64,000 nucleotides of DNA from Desulfovibrio sp. (GTDB taxonomy: Bacteria; Desulfobacterota; Desulfovibrionia; Desulfovibrionales; Desulfovibrionaceae), in assembly GCF_009712225.1 (NCBI RefSeq), contig NZ_WASP01000006.1, positions 286,438 through 350,437 on the forward strand, read 5' to 3'. Numbering within the stretch: position 1 is the stretch's first letter; each line of letters begins with the position of its first letter. Positions 1 to 9,266 of this stretch are shown in pieces. A program made the position numbers and the translations under genes. The notes under the pieces are model-generated. The model made no database searches. It was given only the letters and a program-made list of their open reading frames with translations, and was not told the DNA's origin.

Positions 1-67
1 GTGTCTGTAGGCATACTGCCCTGATGCTGTCTGCACCTGAAAAGGGCTTTGAGGCAAAGGGCAGAGG

Positions 68-853
68 CTATGGCTGCTGCTTGAACTTGGCAAGGGGCAG
101 CAGGGGTGCGTCTTCAGGAAGGGGTAAGGCCATTTGCTCTTTTGTAAAGGGCTGAGAAACCTTTTCCCTTTCCTTGATAAGCACAATGGCGCGCTTGCCG
201 TTACTGTGCGCAAGATTCAGGCGGCGGGGCAGCGGCGTGGGGTCGTCGGAGTACAGAATTTCCATGCTCCAGCCCTTGCCGTTGGCCTGTTCCTGCCATT
301 CAACGGGCAGACCCTGCTCGTTGAGGGTCACGCGGCCACCGGGTTGACCCTGAAGGTCGTAAATGGCCTTGCCGTCTGCAGTGAAGGCGGTGCTTTCAAA
401 CTGCTTGCCAAACACGGCAGCGTACCTGCCGTTGAGCAGGTCGGCCAGATGCACAAGGTTAAAGGGCACCGGCACGCCCACCTGCAACAGGGGCTTGGTT
501 GCGCCCTGATAGAAGTAGGCCTTGTTTTCGCTGGGGCTGTAAACAAGGAAATGCTGGCCGTCTTCAAGAATCTTGGCAACGGTCGTGCCCACGCCAGCCA
601 TCACATCCAGACGCAGCTGGCGCTGGCTGTTGCCCCAGAACAGGGCTGTTACGCGCCTGGTGTCACCCTCTGTACCAAAACGCAGACTCAGCTGCAGGCG
701 GTAGGGCTCGGACTTGTCAACAGCGCCAAGGGCGGCAAATTTTTGCCAGCGCTGCTCAAGAACTGCGCGATTTTCAGGCGAGGTTTGCAGCACAGGCTGA
801 CGGGCGCACGCGCAGAGCAGCGCCAGACAACAGAAGATGATGATTTTTTTCAT
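68..853 (-). CDS. LolB-like outer-membrane lipoprotein
   Basis: This 261-residue protein starts with a short hydrophobic signal ending in a lipobox-like LLCAC, so it should be lipidated and exported. The rest (about 45-250) is beta-rich and resembles the LolB/DUF4292 fold that receives or carries lipoproteins at the outer membrane. The resemblance is by overall pattern (AILF-type strand near the middle, no enzyme motif), so the exact role is an inference. Its ATG overlaps the TGA of the preceding TPR gene by four bases (ATGA), so the two are translationally coupled. It is the last gene of the rpoH-TPR-LolB transcript seen here. The 67 bases after its stop hold nothing I can assign. Confidence 0.75.
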   Translation of the reverse strand: MKKIIIFCCLALLCACARQPVLQTSPENRAVLEQRWQKFAALGAVDKSEPYRLQLSLRFGTEGDTRRVTALFWGNSQRQLRLDVMAGVGTTVAKILEDGQHFLVYSPSENKAYFYQGATKPLLQVGVPVPFNLVHLADLLNGRYAAVFGKQFESTAFTADGKAIYDLQGQPGGRVTLNEQGLPVEWQEQANGKGWSMEILYSDDPTPLPRRLNLAHSNGKRAIVLIKEREKVSQPFTKEQMALPLPEDAPLLPLAKFKQQP

Positions 854-2634
854 AGGTTTGAAAGCCGCTGCCGCAATGCTTCCGCATTGTCGGGTTTGAG
901 TTCCATGGCCTTTTGATAGGCAGTACGAGCCTCGTCCTTAAGACCGGCCCGCGCGGCGATATCGCCATAGTGCTCCCATATGGAGGCATCCGTATGCTCG
1001 TCCAGCGTAACGGCGCGGCGGATTTCCTTCAGGGCGTCATCAATTTTACCGGCCTTGTAGTAGGCCCAGGCCAGAGAGTCCACAATGTAGGACTGGTTGG
1101 GTGCGATTTCGTTGGCCCGCACAAGCAGGGTCATGGCGCGGTCAAGATCGCGGTTTTCCTCGGCAAGGGTGTAGCCTACATAGTTGAGGGCCTGATAATT
1201 GTCGGGGTGCAGCGCGAGAAGCTGTTCCATGGTTTTGAAAGCGGCCTTTTTATCGCCAGTCTCATCCTGCAGCGAACCGAGCAAAAAGCACATTTCCGCA
1301 TTGTTGGGCCAGCGTTTGGCGGCCTTTTGGGCGGTTTCAAGCGCCTGCTTCATCTGCTTCTGGCGGGCAAGCAGGCGCACTTCAACTTCCACCAGTTCGG
1401 AAGAATCGGGGTTGGCCTGCGCGGCCTTGCGCACGGTGCCCAGCGCTTCGGCGTCACGTCCGGCCTCGGTCAGCAGCTGCACGCGCAGCATTTCGCCGCG
1501 TACAGCCGCCTTGCTTGTGGCGGGAATCTTGTCGAGCCACGAAAAAGCCAGATCAAGGTCGCGGCGCTGGTCGTAGGCCAGTTCTGCCAGCAGCAGATAC
1601 ACGTCCATGGGCGCATCGCCCTGGGCCACAATCTGCTTGAGCAGACTTTCTGCCTGCAAAAAGTGGCGGGAATCCATAAACATGCTGGCGACAGTAAGGC
1701 GGAAGGGAGTGCTTTCCGGCCCCTGCTGCATGTACTTGAGCGCCTTTTCGGGCTGGCCCATGCGCAGCGAAATGTTCACCAGACGCAGCAGCACATCCTG
1801 CGTGGAAAAATTGAGCTTGAGCAGCTTTTCGTACATGCCGCGCGCAGCCTTGAGATCGGGCTTTTGCTCATAAATGAAGGCAAGCTCGGCCATAGCCTCC
1901 ACAAAATCGGGCATGTCCTTGATGGCGCGCTGCAGGTAGGTCACGGCCTCGTTGGGCCTGTCCATACCTATGAGCGCGCGGGCGTGGTAATAGTCCACAA
2001 GGGGGGTGCGCTGCTTGCCGGTAACGCTGTTGAGCAGCTTTTCCGCCTCTGGGTACTGCTTGCTTTTGACCAGCAGCAGGGCCAGCTCCATGCGGGCATC
2101 CACAGATTCGGGATGCTTCTTGAGATATTCGCGCATGAGCTTGACGCCAAGCTCGGGCGAACCTTTTTCCATAAGGGCTTCTGCATAGAGCAGGTTGAGC
2201 GAGATATCGTCGGGCCAGACGCTGAGGGCCTGTTCCATAACCATGGCCGCGTGGGGCGACTTGCGGCTCAGCAGCCATACGCCGCCCTCAAGCCAGATAT
2301 TGACTGGCATGTGCGCCTTGGCAAGCAGGGGAGACGCCGCCGCAAGGGCGTTGTCATCCTCGTTGTTCATGGCCTGCGCAAATACAAGAAAAGCGTAGGT
2401 ATTGAGCGCGTTGGGCGAAAGCTCGGCTTCGACCGGGCGCAGCGAAACGCCCTTTAGATCGAGCTTTTGGGCTTTTGCTGTGTCCGCAGGAGCGGAAGAT
2501 TCCGCTGCGGGCGCATCCGATTTGTCGGCAGCCTGGTGGCGCGAGCCAGAGCAGCCGCCGCAGCCAAGCAGTGAAAACGAGGTGGCGGCGGTAAGGGCCA
2601 GGGCGCACAGCAGCGCAACGTGGTTACGTTTCAT
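850..2634 (-). CDS. TPR-repeat lipoprotein
   Basis: The protein has 594 residues from the chosen ATG. That start is preferred over an upstream in-frame codon because it directly begins a lipoprotein signal (KRNHVALLC..., lipobox LLGC). The frame upstream would run into rpoH. From about residue 70 to the end the sequence is a string of helix pairs with the W/L-G-Y-A-F-P spacing of tetratricopeptide repeats, ending in several canonical copies. TPR lipoproteins act as docking scaffolds in the envelope, for example in outer-membrane assembly. No catalytic motif is visible. It lies one base after the rpoH stop and its own stop overlaps the LolB-like start, so all three proteins are probably made from one mRNA. 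Confidence 0.85.
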   Translation of the reverse strand: MKRNHVALLCALALTAATSFSLLGCGGCSGSRHQAADKSDAPAAESSAPADTAKAQKLDLKGVSLRPVEAELSPNALNTYAFLVFAQAMNNEDDNALAAASPLLAKAHMPVNIWLEGGVWLLSRKSPHAAMVMEQALSVWPDDISLNLLYAEALMEKGSPELGVKLMREYLKKHPESVDARMELALLLVKSKQYPEAEKLLNSVTGKQRTPLVDYYHARALIGMDRPNEAVTYLQRAIKDMPDFVEAMAELAFIYEQKPDLKAARGMYEKLLKLNFSTQDVLLRLVNISLRMGQPEKALKYMQQGPESTPFRLTVASMFMDSRHFLQAESLLKQIVAQGDAPMDVYLLLAELAYDQRRDLDLAFSWLDKIPATSKAAVRGEMLRVQLLTEAGRDAEALGTVRKAAQANPDSSELVEVEVRLLARQKQMKQALETAQKAAKRWPNNAEMCFLLGSLQDETGDKKAAFKTMEQLLALHPDNYQALNYVGYTLAEENRDLDRAMTLLVRANEIAPNQSYIVDSLAWAYYKAGKIDDALKEIRRAVTLDEHTDASIWEHYGDIAARAGLKDEARTAYQKAMELKPDNAEALRQRLSNL

Positions 2635-2635
2635 A

Positions 2636-3904
2636 TCAGGATTGTATCCATGTGTCTGAAAAGTCCTTGATATCCACAGCAAGATGCTGCCGGATTTTTT
2701 CCAGCAGCCGCGCCTCCAGCTGGCGAACGCGTTCCCGCGTGACGTTATACCGTTCGCCTATCTCGCGCAAGGTTACCGGCTCGTCCGTGAGCAGGCGATT
2801 ATGCAGAATATACAGCTCTTTTTCGTTCAGCTTGGGCAGTATGGTTTTGAGTTTGCTGCGCACAAGCCCGGCGATTTCGTCGCTGGCAAGGCTGTCTTCA
2901 ATACCGGGGCCCAGCGCGGGCAAAAAGTCCATGCGCGTCGCGCCGCCAGCGTCTTCACCCACCGGCACGTTGAGCGACATGTCGGTAGATGCCAGGCGCT
3001 GGTCCATCTCGTTGATCTGGTCTTCCGTCACGCCGAGACGCTCGGAGAGCATGGCGGCGTCGGGGTCAAAACCCTGCACGATGAGCTTTTGCCGCTCGCG
3101 GTTCAGGTTGTAGAACAGCTTGCGCTGCACCTGGGTTGTGCCGATCTTGACCATGCGCCAGTTGTCCATGATGAACTTGAGAATGTAGGCCTTGATCCAG
3201 AAGGAGGCGTAGTACGAAAACTTGATGCCCTTGTCGGGGTCAAACTTGTTGACCGCGCGCATGAGCCCAACGTTGCCCTCCTGCACCAGATCAAGCACGT
3301 TCTGCATCCAGCGGCGCTGAAAATCCATGGCAATGCGCACCACAAGGCGCAAATGCGATGAAACAAGCCGAAAGGCGGCGTCCGCGTCGTTGTGGTCGCG
3401 TACGCGCAGGGCCAGTTCGTGTTCTTCATCGGGCTTGAGCAGAGGGAAGCGGCTCACTTCACGCAGGTACATGTGCAGGCTGTCGCGCGTGCCAACAGCG
3501 GGCAGACGGGTAGTGGACGGCGCAGGCAGGCCATCCCTATCGTCGGCGTCCAGCACAAGGGGGTCGAGGTCGTGGTCGTCGGCTTCATCAAGGTCAATGT
3601 CTACATCCGTGGCACCATCCACCAGCGAATCGTCGTCTTCCTGCGCGTCGGCCACGGAATCAGCGGCAACTTCCCTTACTTCAGCGCCGTCAATATCGAG
3701 AATATTTTTTTCCGCCGCTTTTTTTCCACCAGAGCGCGCACGCGTGGCAGGGGCCGCAGCGCGTGTGCCACCAGCGGTGGAAGTGGCCCGTTTGCGCGCC
3801 TTGGGAGCATCGAGAATTTCCACCTCGGGGGTGGAAATTTCAGATTCCTCCGCTTTTTTGGCGCGGCGTGGGCTTGGGGGAACTATCGGACTATCTTTTT
3901 TCAT
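2636..3904 (-). CDS. rpoH: RNA polymerase sigma factor, RpoH-type, with long N-terminal extension
   Basis: This is a sigma-70 family factor of 422 residues. Regions 2.1-2.4 are clear ([25 protein letters not shown]). The RpoH box is recognisable as [10 protein letters not shown] near residue 260. Region 4.2 ends the protein with a helix-turn-helix ([20 protein letters not shown]). RpoH directs core polymerase to heat-shock promoters. E. coli RpoH has about 284 residues. Here roughly 135 extra N-terminal residues form a basic, Ala/Arg/Lys-rich stretch followed by a very acidic Asp/Glu-rich one, with no region 1.1 similarity that I can see. No good Shine-Dalgarno precedes the ATG, and a GCGGCC/GGCCGC hairpin (3925-3943) lies about 21 bases upstream. 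The downstream TPR lipoprotein starts one base after the stop. Confidence 0.88.
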   Translation of the reverse strand: MKKDSPIVPPSPRRAKKAEESEISTPEVEILDAPKARKRATSTAGGTRAAAPATRARSGGKKAAEKNILDIDGAEVREVAADSVADAQEDDDSLVDGATDVDIDLDEADDHDLDPLVLDADDRDGLPAPSTTRLPAVGTRDSLHMYLREVSRFPLLKPDEEHELALRVRDHNDADAAFRLVSSHLRLVVRIAMDFQRRWMQNVLDLVQEGNVGLMRAVNKFDPDKGIKFSYYASFWIKAYILKFIMDNWRMVKIGTTQVQRKLFYNLNRERQKLIVQGFDPDAAMLSERLGVTEDQINEMDQRLASTDMSLNVPVGEDAGGATRMDFLPALGPGIEDSLASDEIAGLVRSKLKTILPKLNEKELYILHNRLLTDEPVTLREIGERYNVTRERVRQLEARLLEKIRQHLAVDIKDFSDTWIQS

Positions 3905-4201
3905 GATATTTATACTTGATAATCGCGGCCCGTAACTGGCCGCAATGTTTGATGCTATAGTTTTGGTTTGTTCTTTTCAATGTTTTTCAGTAGTAAAAGG
4001 CCTGCCGGGTTCTACGGTATGGCTTATTTTGTTGGCTCCGGCGGCACACAGCCCCGGTTCCGGCTTGCGTGTCCAGGCTCGCTAAAAATGCAGGGCTGGC
4101 GGCCGCAAACAACCGAAGCCCCACCATACAGGTAATGCAGGCGGAAGGCAAAGGTGCTCTTTTGCCTGCGGCAGGTGTGCTGGGAACAGAGCGAGACGAC
4201 G

Positions 4202-6598
4202 ATGACATTCAGACAAGCCCTCGGCCTTGGCAGGCCGCTTTTGCTTGATGGGGCCATGGGAACCATGCTTCAGGCTTCGGGTATGCCCGCTGGCGCGACC
4301 CCTGAAGAATTCTGCATGGAAAACCCCGATACCCTGCGCGGCATTCACAAGGCCTATCTCGACGCTGGTGTTGACCTGCTCACCTCGTGCACCTTTGGCG
4401 GCAATATTTACAAGCTGCCCAAGAGTCTGGATGTTTTTTCTTTCAACCGCCGCATGGTTGAAATTGCCAAAGAAGCCGCCGCGCAGGCTGGCAGACCCGT
4501 ATTTGTGGCGGGCAATGTTGGCCCCACCGGGCATTTTGCCAAGCCGCTGGGGCCGGTGGAGCCCCGCGATCTCATCGCCGCCTTTGCCTTGCAGATTCGC
4601 GGACTGGTGGCGGGCGGGGCCGACCTTATATTTATTGAAACGCAGTTTGACCTGGCCGAGGCGCGGGCCGCAGTGGCCGCCGCCCGGCAGGAATGCGACC
4701 TGCCCGTCATGGTATCCATGACTTTTGAGCAGGGCGTGAGCCTCACCGGCTCAACCCCCACCATTTTTGCCGAAACCATGCAGAACATGGGTGTGGACGT
4801 AGTGGGCACCAACTGCAGCCTCGGGCCGGACCAGATGCTGCCCGTGGTGCAGGAACTGCTCAACGCGTGCGAATGCCCGGTTATGGCCGAGCCCAATGCT
4901 GGCCTGCCCGAACTGCGCGACAACGTGACGGTGTTTCCGCTGGGGCCGGAGGATTTTGCGCAAAAAACCGCTCCTTTTGCCCACATGGGCGCACGCGTGC
5001 TGGGCGGCTGCTGCGGCACAACTCCGGCGCATCTGGCGGCACTTGCGCAAGCCCTGCGCGGTGTGGAAAACATTACGCCGCCTTCGGTGATCCGCAGGGG
5101 TATCTGCCTGACAAACCGTTCACAAATGGTTCGCATCGCCGTGGGCGAGCCCCTGACCATCATTGGCGAGCGCATCAACCCCACTGGCAAGAAGGCCCTT
5201 ACGCAGGAGCTTCAGGCCGGGGTGTTTGACGTGGCCATGCAGCTGGCCGACGCGCAGGTGGACGCTGGCGCAACTGTGCTTGACGTTAACGTGGGCGCGC
5301 CCCTTGTGGACGAAACCCAGCTCTTGCCCGAACTGGTGCAGCGCCTTGTGGGGCGGCTGCCCATGCCGCTTTCCATAGATTCTTCCAACGCTGCGGCCAT
5401 TGCCAACGCCCTGCCGTATTGCCCGGGTTCGTTTCTGGTCAATTCCATCAGCGGCGAGGCCGGGCGTATGGAGCAGCTCGGCCCCCTGTGCCGCGATTTT
5501 GGCGCGCCCTTCATTCTGCTGCCCCTGCAGGGGGCGCATCTGCCGGAAAAAGCCGCAGAGCGCATCCGCACGGTTGAAAGCCTCATTGAAAAGGCTGAAG
5601 CAATGGGTATTTCGCGCCGCTTGATGATGGTGGACATTCTGGCTCTGGCGGTTTCCTCCAGTGCCGACAGCGCCCTGCAGTGCCTCGAAATGACACGCTG
5701 GTGCGCGGCCAACGGCCTGCCCACCACCCTTGGGCTTTCAAACCTTTCGTTTGGCTTGCCCGCCCGCGAGCTGCTCAACGCTACCTTCCTTTCGCTGGCC
5801 GCTGGCGCGGGCCTTACCTCGTGTATCGCCAATCCCTCTGCCCAACGGCTGCGCGAAGCGGCCGACGCGCTCAAGGTTTTGTGCAACCACGACGCCCACG
5901 CTTCGTCTTTTATTGCCTCGTATTCGGGCTGGAAGCCCGGTGAAGGCTCTGTGCAGGTGCGGCAGGGCGGCGGTGCTGCCGCCAAAACCCTTGCCGAGGC
6001 CGTACTTAACGGCGACAAGGAAAACGTGCTGCCCCTGCTTGATGCAGAACTTGAAAAAGGGGCCGACCCTTTCAGCCTGGTGCAGGAAAAGCTGATTCCC
6101 GCCATTACAGAGGTGGGCGCGCGCTACGAGCGGCGCGAATACTTTTTGCCACAGCTTATCCGCGCCGCCGAAACCATGCAGACCGCCTTTGTCCACCTTA
6201 AGCCGCTGCTTGAAGCTTCGCGCGGGGCAGAAGAGCGCCCCGTGGTGGTGATGGCCACGGTTGAGGGCGATATTCACGACATCGGCAAAAATATTGTTTC
6301 CCTGCTGCTGGGCAACCACGGCTTTGACGTTGTGGACGCTGGCAAGGACGTGCCTGCCGAGGCCATTGTTGCTTGCGCACTCAAGCACAACGCGCGTATC
6401 ATCGGCCTGTCGGCCTTGATGACCACCACCATGGTGCGCATGGAAGACACCATTAAAATTGTCAGGGAGCGCGCTTTGCCCATCAAGGTTTTGGTGGGTG
6501 GGGCGGCTGTTACCCAGGCTTTTGCCGATGCCATTGGCGCAGACGCGTATTGCGCTGATGCCGTAGGTGCGGTAAAGGCCGCCAAGCAGTTTGTGTAG
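4202..6598 (+). CDS. metH: Cobalamin-dependent methionine synthase lacking reactivation domain
   Basis: The 798-residue protein has three MetH modules in order. The homocysteine-binding barrel covers about 5-290, with zinc ligands in the NCS motif (about 204) and GGCCG (about 268-272). The methyltetrahydrofolate-binding barrel covers about 310-580 (GERINPTGKK). The cobalamin cap and Rossmann domain cover about 595-798, with DIHDIG near 690 giving the axial His. Full-length MetH has about 1,200 residues. The C-terminal S-adenosylmethionine reactivation domain is absent and the frame stops cleanly, which is known in several anaerobes. The ATG at 4202 was chosen because homology begins there. 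The Shine-Dalgarno is weak. The 297-base leader shared with rpoH contains a small AGGCAAA/TTTGCCT hairpin near the start, but I found no recognisable SAM, SAH or cobalamin riboswitch. Confidence 0.93.
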   Translation: MTFRQALGLGRPLLLDGAMGTMLQASGMPAGATPEEFCMENPDTLRGIHKAYLDAGVDLLTSCTFGGNIYKLPKSLDVFSFNRRMVEIAKEAAAQAGRPVFVAGNVGPTGHFAKPLGPVEPRDLIAAFALQIRGLVAGGADLIFIETQFDLAEARAAVAAARQECDLPVMVSMTFEQGVSLTGSTPTIFAETMQNMGVDVVGTNCSLGPDQMLPVVQELLNACECPVMAEPNAGLPELRDNVTVFPLGPEDFAQKTAPFAHMGARVLGGCCGTTPAHLAALAQALRGVENITPPSVIRRGICLTNRSQMVRIAVGEPLTIIGERINPTGKKALTQELQAGVFDVAMQLADAQVDAGATVLDVNVGAPLVDETQLLPELVQRLVGRLPMPLSIDSSNAAAIANALPYCPGSFLVNSISGEAGRMEQLGPLCRDFGAPFILLPLQGAHLPEKAAERIRTVESLIEKAEAMGISRRLMMVDILALAVSSSADSALQCLEMTRWCAANGLPTTLGLSNLSFGLPARELLNATFLSLAAGAGLTSCIANPSAQRLREAADALKVLCNHDAHASSFIASYSGWKPGEGSVQVRQGGGAAAKTLAEAVLNGDKENVLPLLDAELEKGADPFSLVQEKLIPAITEVGARYERREYFLPQLIRAAETMQTAFVHLKPLLEASRGAEERPVVVMATVEGDIHDIGKNIVSLLLGNHGFDVVDAGKDVPAEAIVACALKHNARIIGLSALMTTTMVRMEDTIKIVRERALPIKVLVGGAAVTQAFADAIGADAYCADAVGAVKAAKQFV

Positions 6599-6646
6599 CC
6601 GCGCCCTGCGTGGTCTTGCTTCTACCCTTAAAACTTCGGGTATATT

Positions 6647-7111
6647 ATGAAGAAAGTCATCCTGGCCTTATTGCTGTGTCTGGCCTTGCCGTGCTCGGCG
6701 CTGGCGGCCCCGTCGGTTCCTACCCTGAATCTGGCCGGACTTACCGATATGCTGGCCAAGAACAAGGGCAAGGTTATCATGCTCAATTTCTTCGCCACAT
6801 GGTGCCCTCCGTGCCGCGTTGAAATTCCCGAGCTTGTGAACGTGCGCAAGAAATATGCGGAAAAAGACGTTCTTATCGTCAGCCTTTCCCTTGATGAAGA
6901 CGCCAAGGTAGTGCCGGCCTTTGTGGAAAAGATGAAGATGACCTACCCGGTCTATATGGCTGACCGCGAAATCGCCAAGGCATTCAAGATCACGCAGATT
7001 CCGCACAATGCCTTTTACAGCAAGGACGGCCAGCTGATTCTCTCCGAACCTGGCATGGCTGACGCCGAAATGGTCGAAATGGTCTTCAAAAAGTTGCTGG
7101 AACAGAAATAA
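6647..7111 (+). CDS. Periplasmic thioredoxin-like protein (TlpA/ResA family)
   Basis: This 154-residue protein has a cleavable signal peptide (residues 1-20, ending ALA) followed by a single thioredoxin fold. The redox motif is WCPPC with cysteines 53 and 56, and the expected proline loop is IPHN near residue 117. The family reduces or exchanges disulfides outside the cytoplasm, often for cytochrome c maturation, and a DsbD electron donor is encoded nearby at 11335-13275. It follows metH by 48 bases and its TAA overlaps the next ATG by one base (TAATG), so it is coupled to the GNAT gene. The specific substrate cannot be read from the sequence. Confidence 0.88.
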   Translation: MKKVILALLLCLALPCSALAAPSVPTLNLAGLTDMLAKNKGKVIMLNFFATWCPPCRVEIPELVNVRKKYAEKDVLIVSLSLDEDAKVVPAFVEKMKMTYPVYMADREIAKAFKITQIPHNAFYSKDGQLILSEPGMADAEMVEMVFKKLLEQK

Positions 7112-7620
7112 TGGAAAATACCCTTGTGGTGCGCAAAGCCCACATGGACGATGTAAAGTCCATGCATGGGCTTTTGCTGCAATGCGCCCAGAAAGGGCTT
7201 TTGCTGCCTCGTGCCCTTATCCATCTTTACGGGCATGTGCGCAATTTTATGGTTACCGAGAATGCAGAAGGCGAAATAGTGGGCTGCTGCGCTCTGGCAC
7301 CGGTGTGGGAAGATCTGGCCGAGATATGCTCGCTTGTGGTGCGCGAAGACGTGCGCCGTCTTGGAGCGGGCAGGGAACTTGTGCATGCCTGCCTGGCAGA
7401 ATGCCAGAGCCTGCATATAAAAAAGGTTTTTGCGCTCACATATCAGGAGGCCTTTTTTGACCGCCTGGGTTTCAAGGTTGTGGACAAGAGCGTTTTGCCG
7501 CAAAAAATATGGGCTGACTGCGTGCACTGCGCCAAGTACCCCAACTGCGATGAAACTGCCGTTTATTTTGAACTGGATTCCGCTGCACAGGAAGCAGGAG
7601 AAACACATGTCCAAGGCTAA
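7111..7620 (+). CDS. GNAT acetyltransferase, short N-acetylglutamate synthase type
   Basis: The 169-residue protein is a GNAT fold. The acetyl-CoA loop is visible as REDVRRLGAGRELV, preceded by the beta-4 strand EICSLVV. The C-terminal CVHCAKYPNCDE resembles the Cys-containing tail of short ArgA-type N-acetylglutamate synthases, which make N-acetylglutamate for arginine synthesis. It lacks the amino acid kinase domain of classical ArgA. That assignment rests on family pattern, and another small-molecule acetyltransferase remains possible. The gene starts on the stop codon of the thioredoxin gene and its last 14 bases overlap the start of hpt, so the three are probably co-translated. Confidence 0.75.
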   Translation: MENTLVVRKAHMDDVKSMHGLLLQCAQKGLLLPRALIHLYGHVRNFMVTENAEGEIVGCCALAPVWEDLAEICSLVVREDVRRLGAGRELVHACLAECQSLHIKKVFALTYQEAFFDRLGFKVVDKSVLPQKIWADCVHCAKYPNCDETAVYFELDSAAQEAGETHVQG

Positions 7621-8155
7621 AGATATTGTTGTCAAGGAACTGAAACCGGTTTTTACGTCGGAACAGATTGCAGCCCGGATTCAGGAGCTGGCCGCCGAGA
7701 TCAATGCAGTATACGGTGACGAACCTCTGGTGGCCGTTTGCGTGCTTAAGGGCGGCTTTATGTTTTTCAGCGATCTGGTCAGGTTCTTGCATAACAAAAA
7801 CCTGGAACTGGATTTTGTCCGTCTTTCCAGCTACGGCAAAAGTTCCACCAGCTCAAAGCATGTGATCTTCAGCAAGGATGTTGAGATTGACATATGCGGC
7901 AAGCATGTGCTGATTGTTGAAGATATTGTGGACAGCGGTCACAGCATGCGCTTTCTGCTTGGCCAGTTTGCGGCTCGCAAGGCCCGCAGCCTGCGCCTGG
8001 CCGCTCTGGTAGACAAGGACGAGCGCCGTGAAGTTGACGTTAAGGTTGATTTTGCGGGCTTCAAGCTGAACCAGGGCTTTATTGTGGGTTTTGGACTGGA
8101 CTACGCCGAGCATTACCGTATGCTGCCCGGTGTGTTTGAAGTTATTCCCGAATAG
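7607..8155 (+). CDS. hpt: Hypoxanthine phosphoribosyltransferase
   Basis: The protein has 182 residues from the ATG at 7607, which has AGGAG about nine bases upstream. An earlier in-frame codon would add unrelated sequence. The PRPP-binding loop is VLIVEDIVDSGHS (residues 101-113), the hallmark of type I phosphoribosyltransferases. The flexible-loop and metal regions (SSYGKSSTSS, VDKDERR) also match HPRT. The enzyme salvages hypoxanthine and guanine to IMP and GMP in the cytoplasm. Its start lies inside the end of the GNAT gene. The pairing looks like operon packing and not a pathway link. Confidence 0.93.
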   Translation: MSKAKDIVVKELKPVFTSEQIAARIQELAAEINAVYGDEPLVAVCVLKGGFMFFSDLVRFLHNKNLELDFVRLSSYGKSSTSSKHVIFSKDVEIDICGKHVLIVEDIVDSGHSMRFLLGQFAARKARSLRLAALVDKDERREVDVKVDFAGFKLNQGFIVGFGLDYAEHYRMLPGVFEVIPE

Positions 8156-8198
8156 GCTTTTCCCGGCTCCGGCAGCCGGTAGGTTTTGGAGTAAAGGC

Positions 8199-8969
8199 AT
8201 GGAAATAAAATGTCCCAATTGCGCTAGCCGCTTCAATTTGCCGGATCAGCTTGCCAAGCCGGGCGTCAAGCTGCGGTGCTCGGTGTGCAAAACGGTGTTT
8301 ACCTATGAGCCCGAGGTGCCTCTTGCAGAGCAGGGGCCCCTGCCCGAAATGCCCATCAAAAAGAAGCTGCCGCTGCTCAAGATTGCGCTGGCGCTTGTGC
8401 TGGTGGTGGCATGCGCTGGCGGCGGCTGGTGGTATTACACATCAAAGGGCGCGGCAAAACAGCAGAACGAGCAGGACATTGCCAAGCAGGTTGAGCTGCT
8501 GACCATGCGTAATGTGCGGCAGTACTATGTGGATAACGAAAAAGTAGGCAAGGTCTTTGTGGTTGAAGGCCGGGTGGTGAACGAGTTTCCGCAGCCAAAG
8601 GAACTGATCACCATTGAGGCGGCCATTTACGACAAGGACAAAAAAGCCCTGGCAGTCAAAAAACAGCTGGGTGGCGTGCAGCTTTCACTTTTTCAGCTTC
8701 AGGTGTTGAGTGAGAAGGAGATGGAATCCTTCCTCAACAACAAGGTGGAAATTCTCACCAACAACACCAATGTGCCGCGTGGGGGCGAAGTACCCTTTAT
8801 GGTGCTTTTTTATTCCCCGCCAGACGGTGTGGCAGAATTTGGCGTAAGAATTGTTGATGCCAGGGATGTGGCCGATCAGGCTGCCCATGCGCCAGCTTCT
8901 GCACCAGCAGCGGCTCCTGCTGCCCCAACTACTGCACCAACAGCTGGAAGTTCCGAACAGCCTAAGTAG
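8199..8969 (+). CDS. Zinc-ribbon membrane protein with DUF3426 domain
   Basis: This 256-residue protein begins with a four-cysteine zinc ribbon of the MJ0042 type (C5, C8, C27, C30). A proline-rich linker follows, then one transmembrane helix (about 56-79) and a DUF3426-type domain (about 105-225) that should lie outside the cytoplasm. A low-complexity Ala/Pro tail ends the protein. The function of this architecture is unknown. The ribbon probably binds zinc, and in related proteins the module sits at the N terminus of membrane-tethered proteins. The ATG at 8199 follows GGAG and was chosen because the ribbon begins there. A strong hairpin follows the stop codon. Confidence 0.82.
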   Translation: MEIKCPNCASRFNLPDQLAKPGVKLRCSVCKTVFTYEPEVPLAEQGPLPEMPIKKKLPLLKIALALVLVVACAGGGWWYYTSKGAAKQQNEQDIAKQVELLTMRNVRQYYVDNEKVGKVFVVEGRVVNEFPQPKELITIEAAIYDKDKKALAVKKQLGGVQLSLFQLQVLSEKEMESFLNNKVEILTNNTNVPRGGEVPFMVLFYSPPDGVAEFGVRIVDARDVADQAAHAPASAPAAAPAAPTTAPTAGSSEQPK

Positions 8970-8975
8970 GTTATG

Positions 8976-9020
8976 CAAACCCCGGATGCTGGCGCGTATG
9001 CGTCCGGCAGCCGGGGTTTG
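8976..9020 (+). terminator. Hairpin after zinc-ribbon gene
   Basis: A perfect 10-base-pair stem (CAAACCCCGG with CCGGGGTTTG) encloses a further partly paired loop, beginning six bases after the stop. There is no long T-run after it, so it may act as a weak terminator or as an mRNA 3' end stabiliser. Confidence 0.65.
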
Positions 9021-9266
9021 CCTTGTGCCTCCTTCCACACATGGGCGGTTGCGCCAGCGATGGCACACAACGCCAGTTGCGGGGTGAGGTTTTGTGTTTT
9101 TGAGGGGGCTGGCGGCCATGCTGCTGGCAGAGATGGTGGTTCTGGCTGCCTTTAGTTGCATGCGTGCTAGGCCGTGCGGCGAGGGCAAGGGGAAAAACCG
9201 GCCGCATACCGGGTTTGATGCAACTGGGCGACTCTGGCGGGGGTAGCCGTAGCCAATTTGCTGCAA

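Noticed and set aside
3905..4201. A SAM, SAH or cobalamin riboswitch before metH
   Set aside because: The leader was read for the conserved cores of these classes and none was found. Only a small hairpin near the start is visible.
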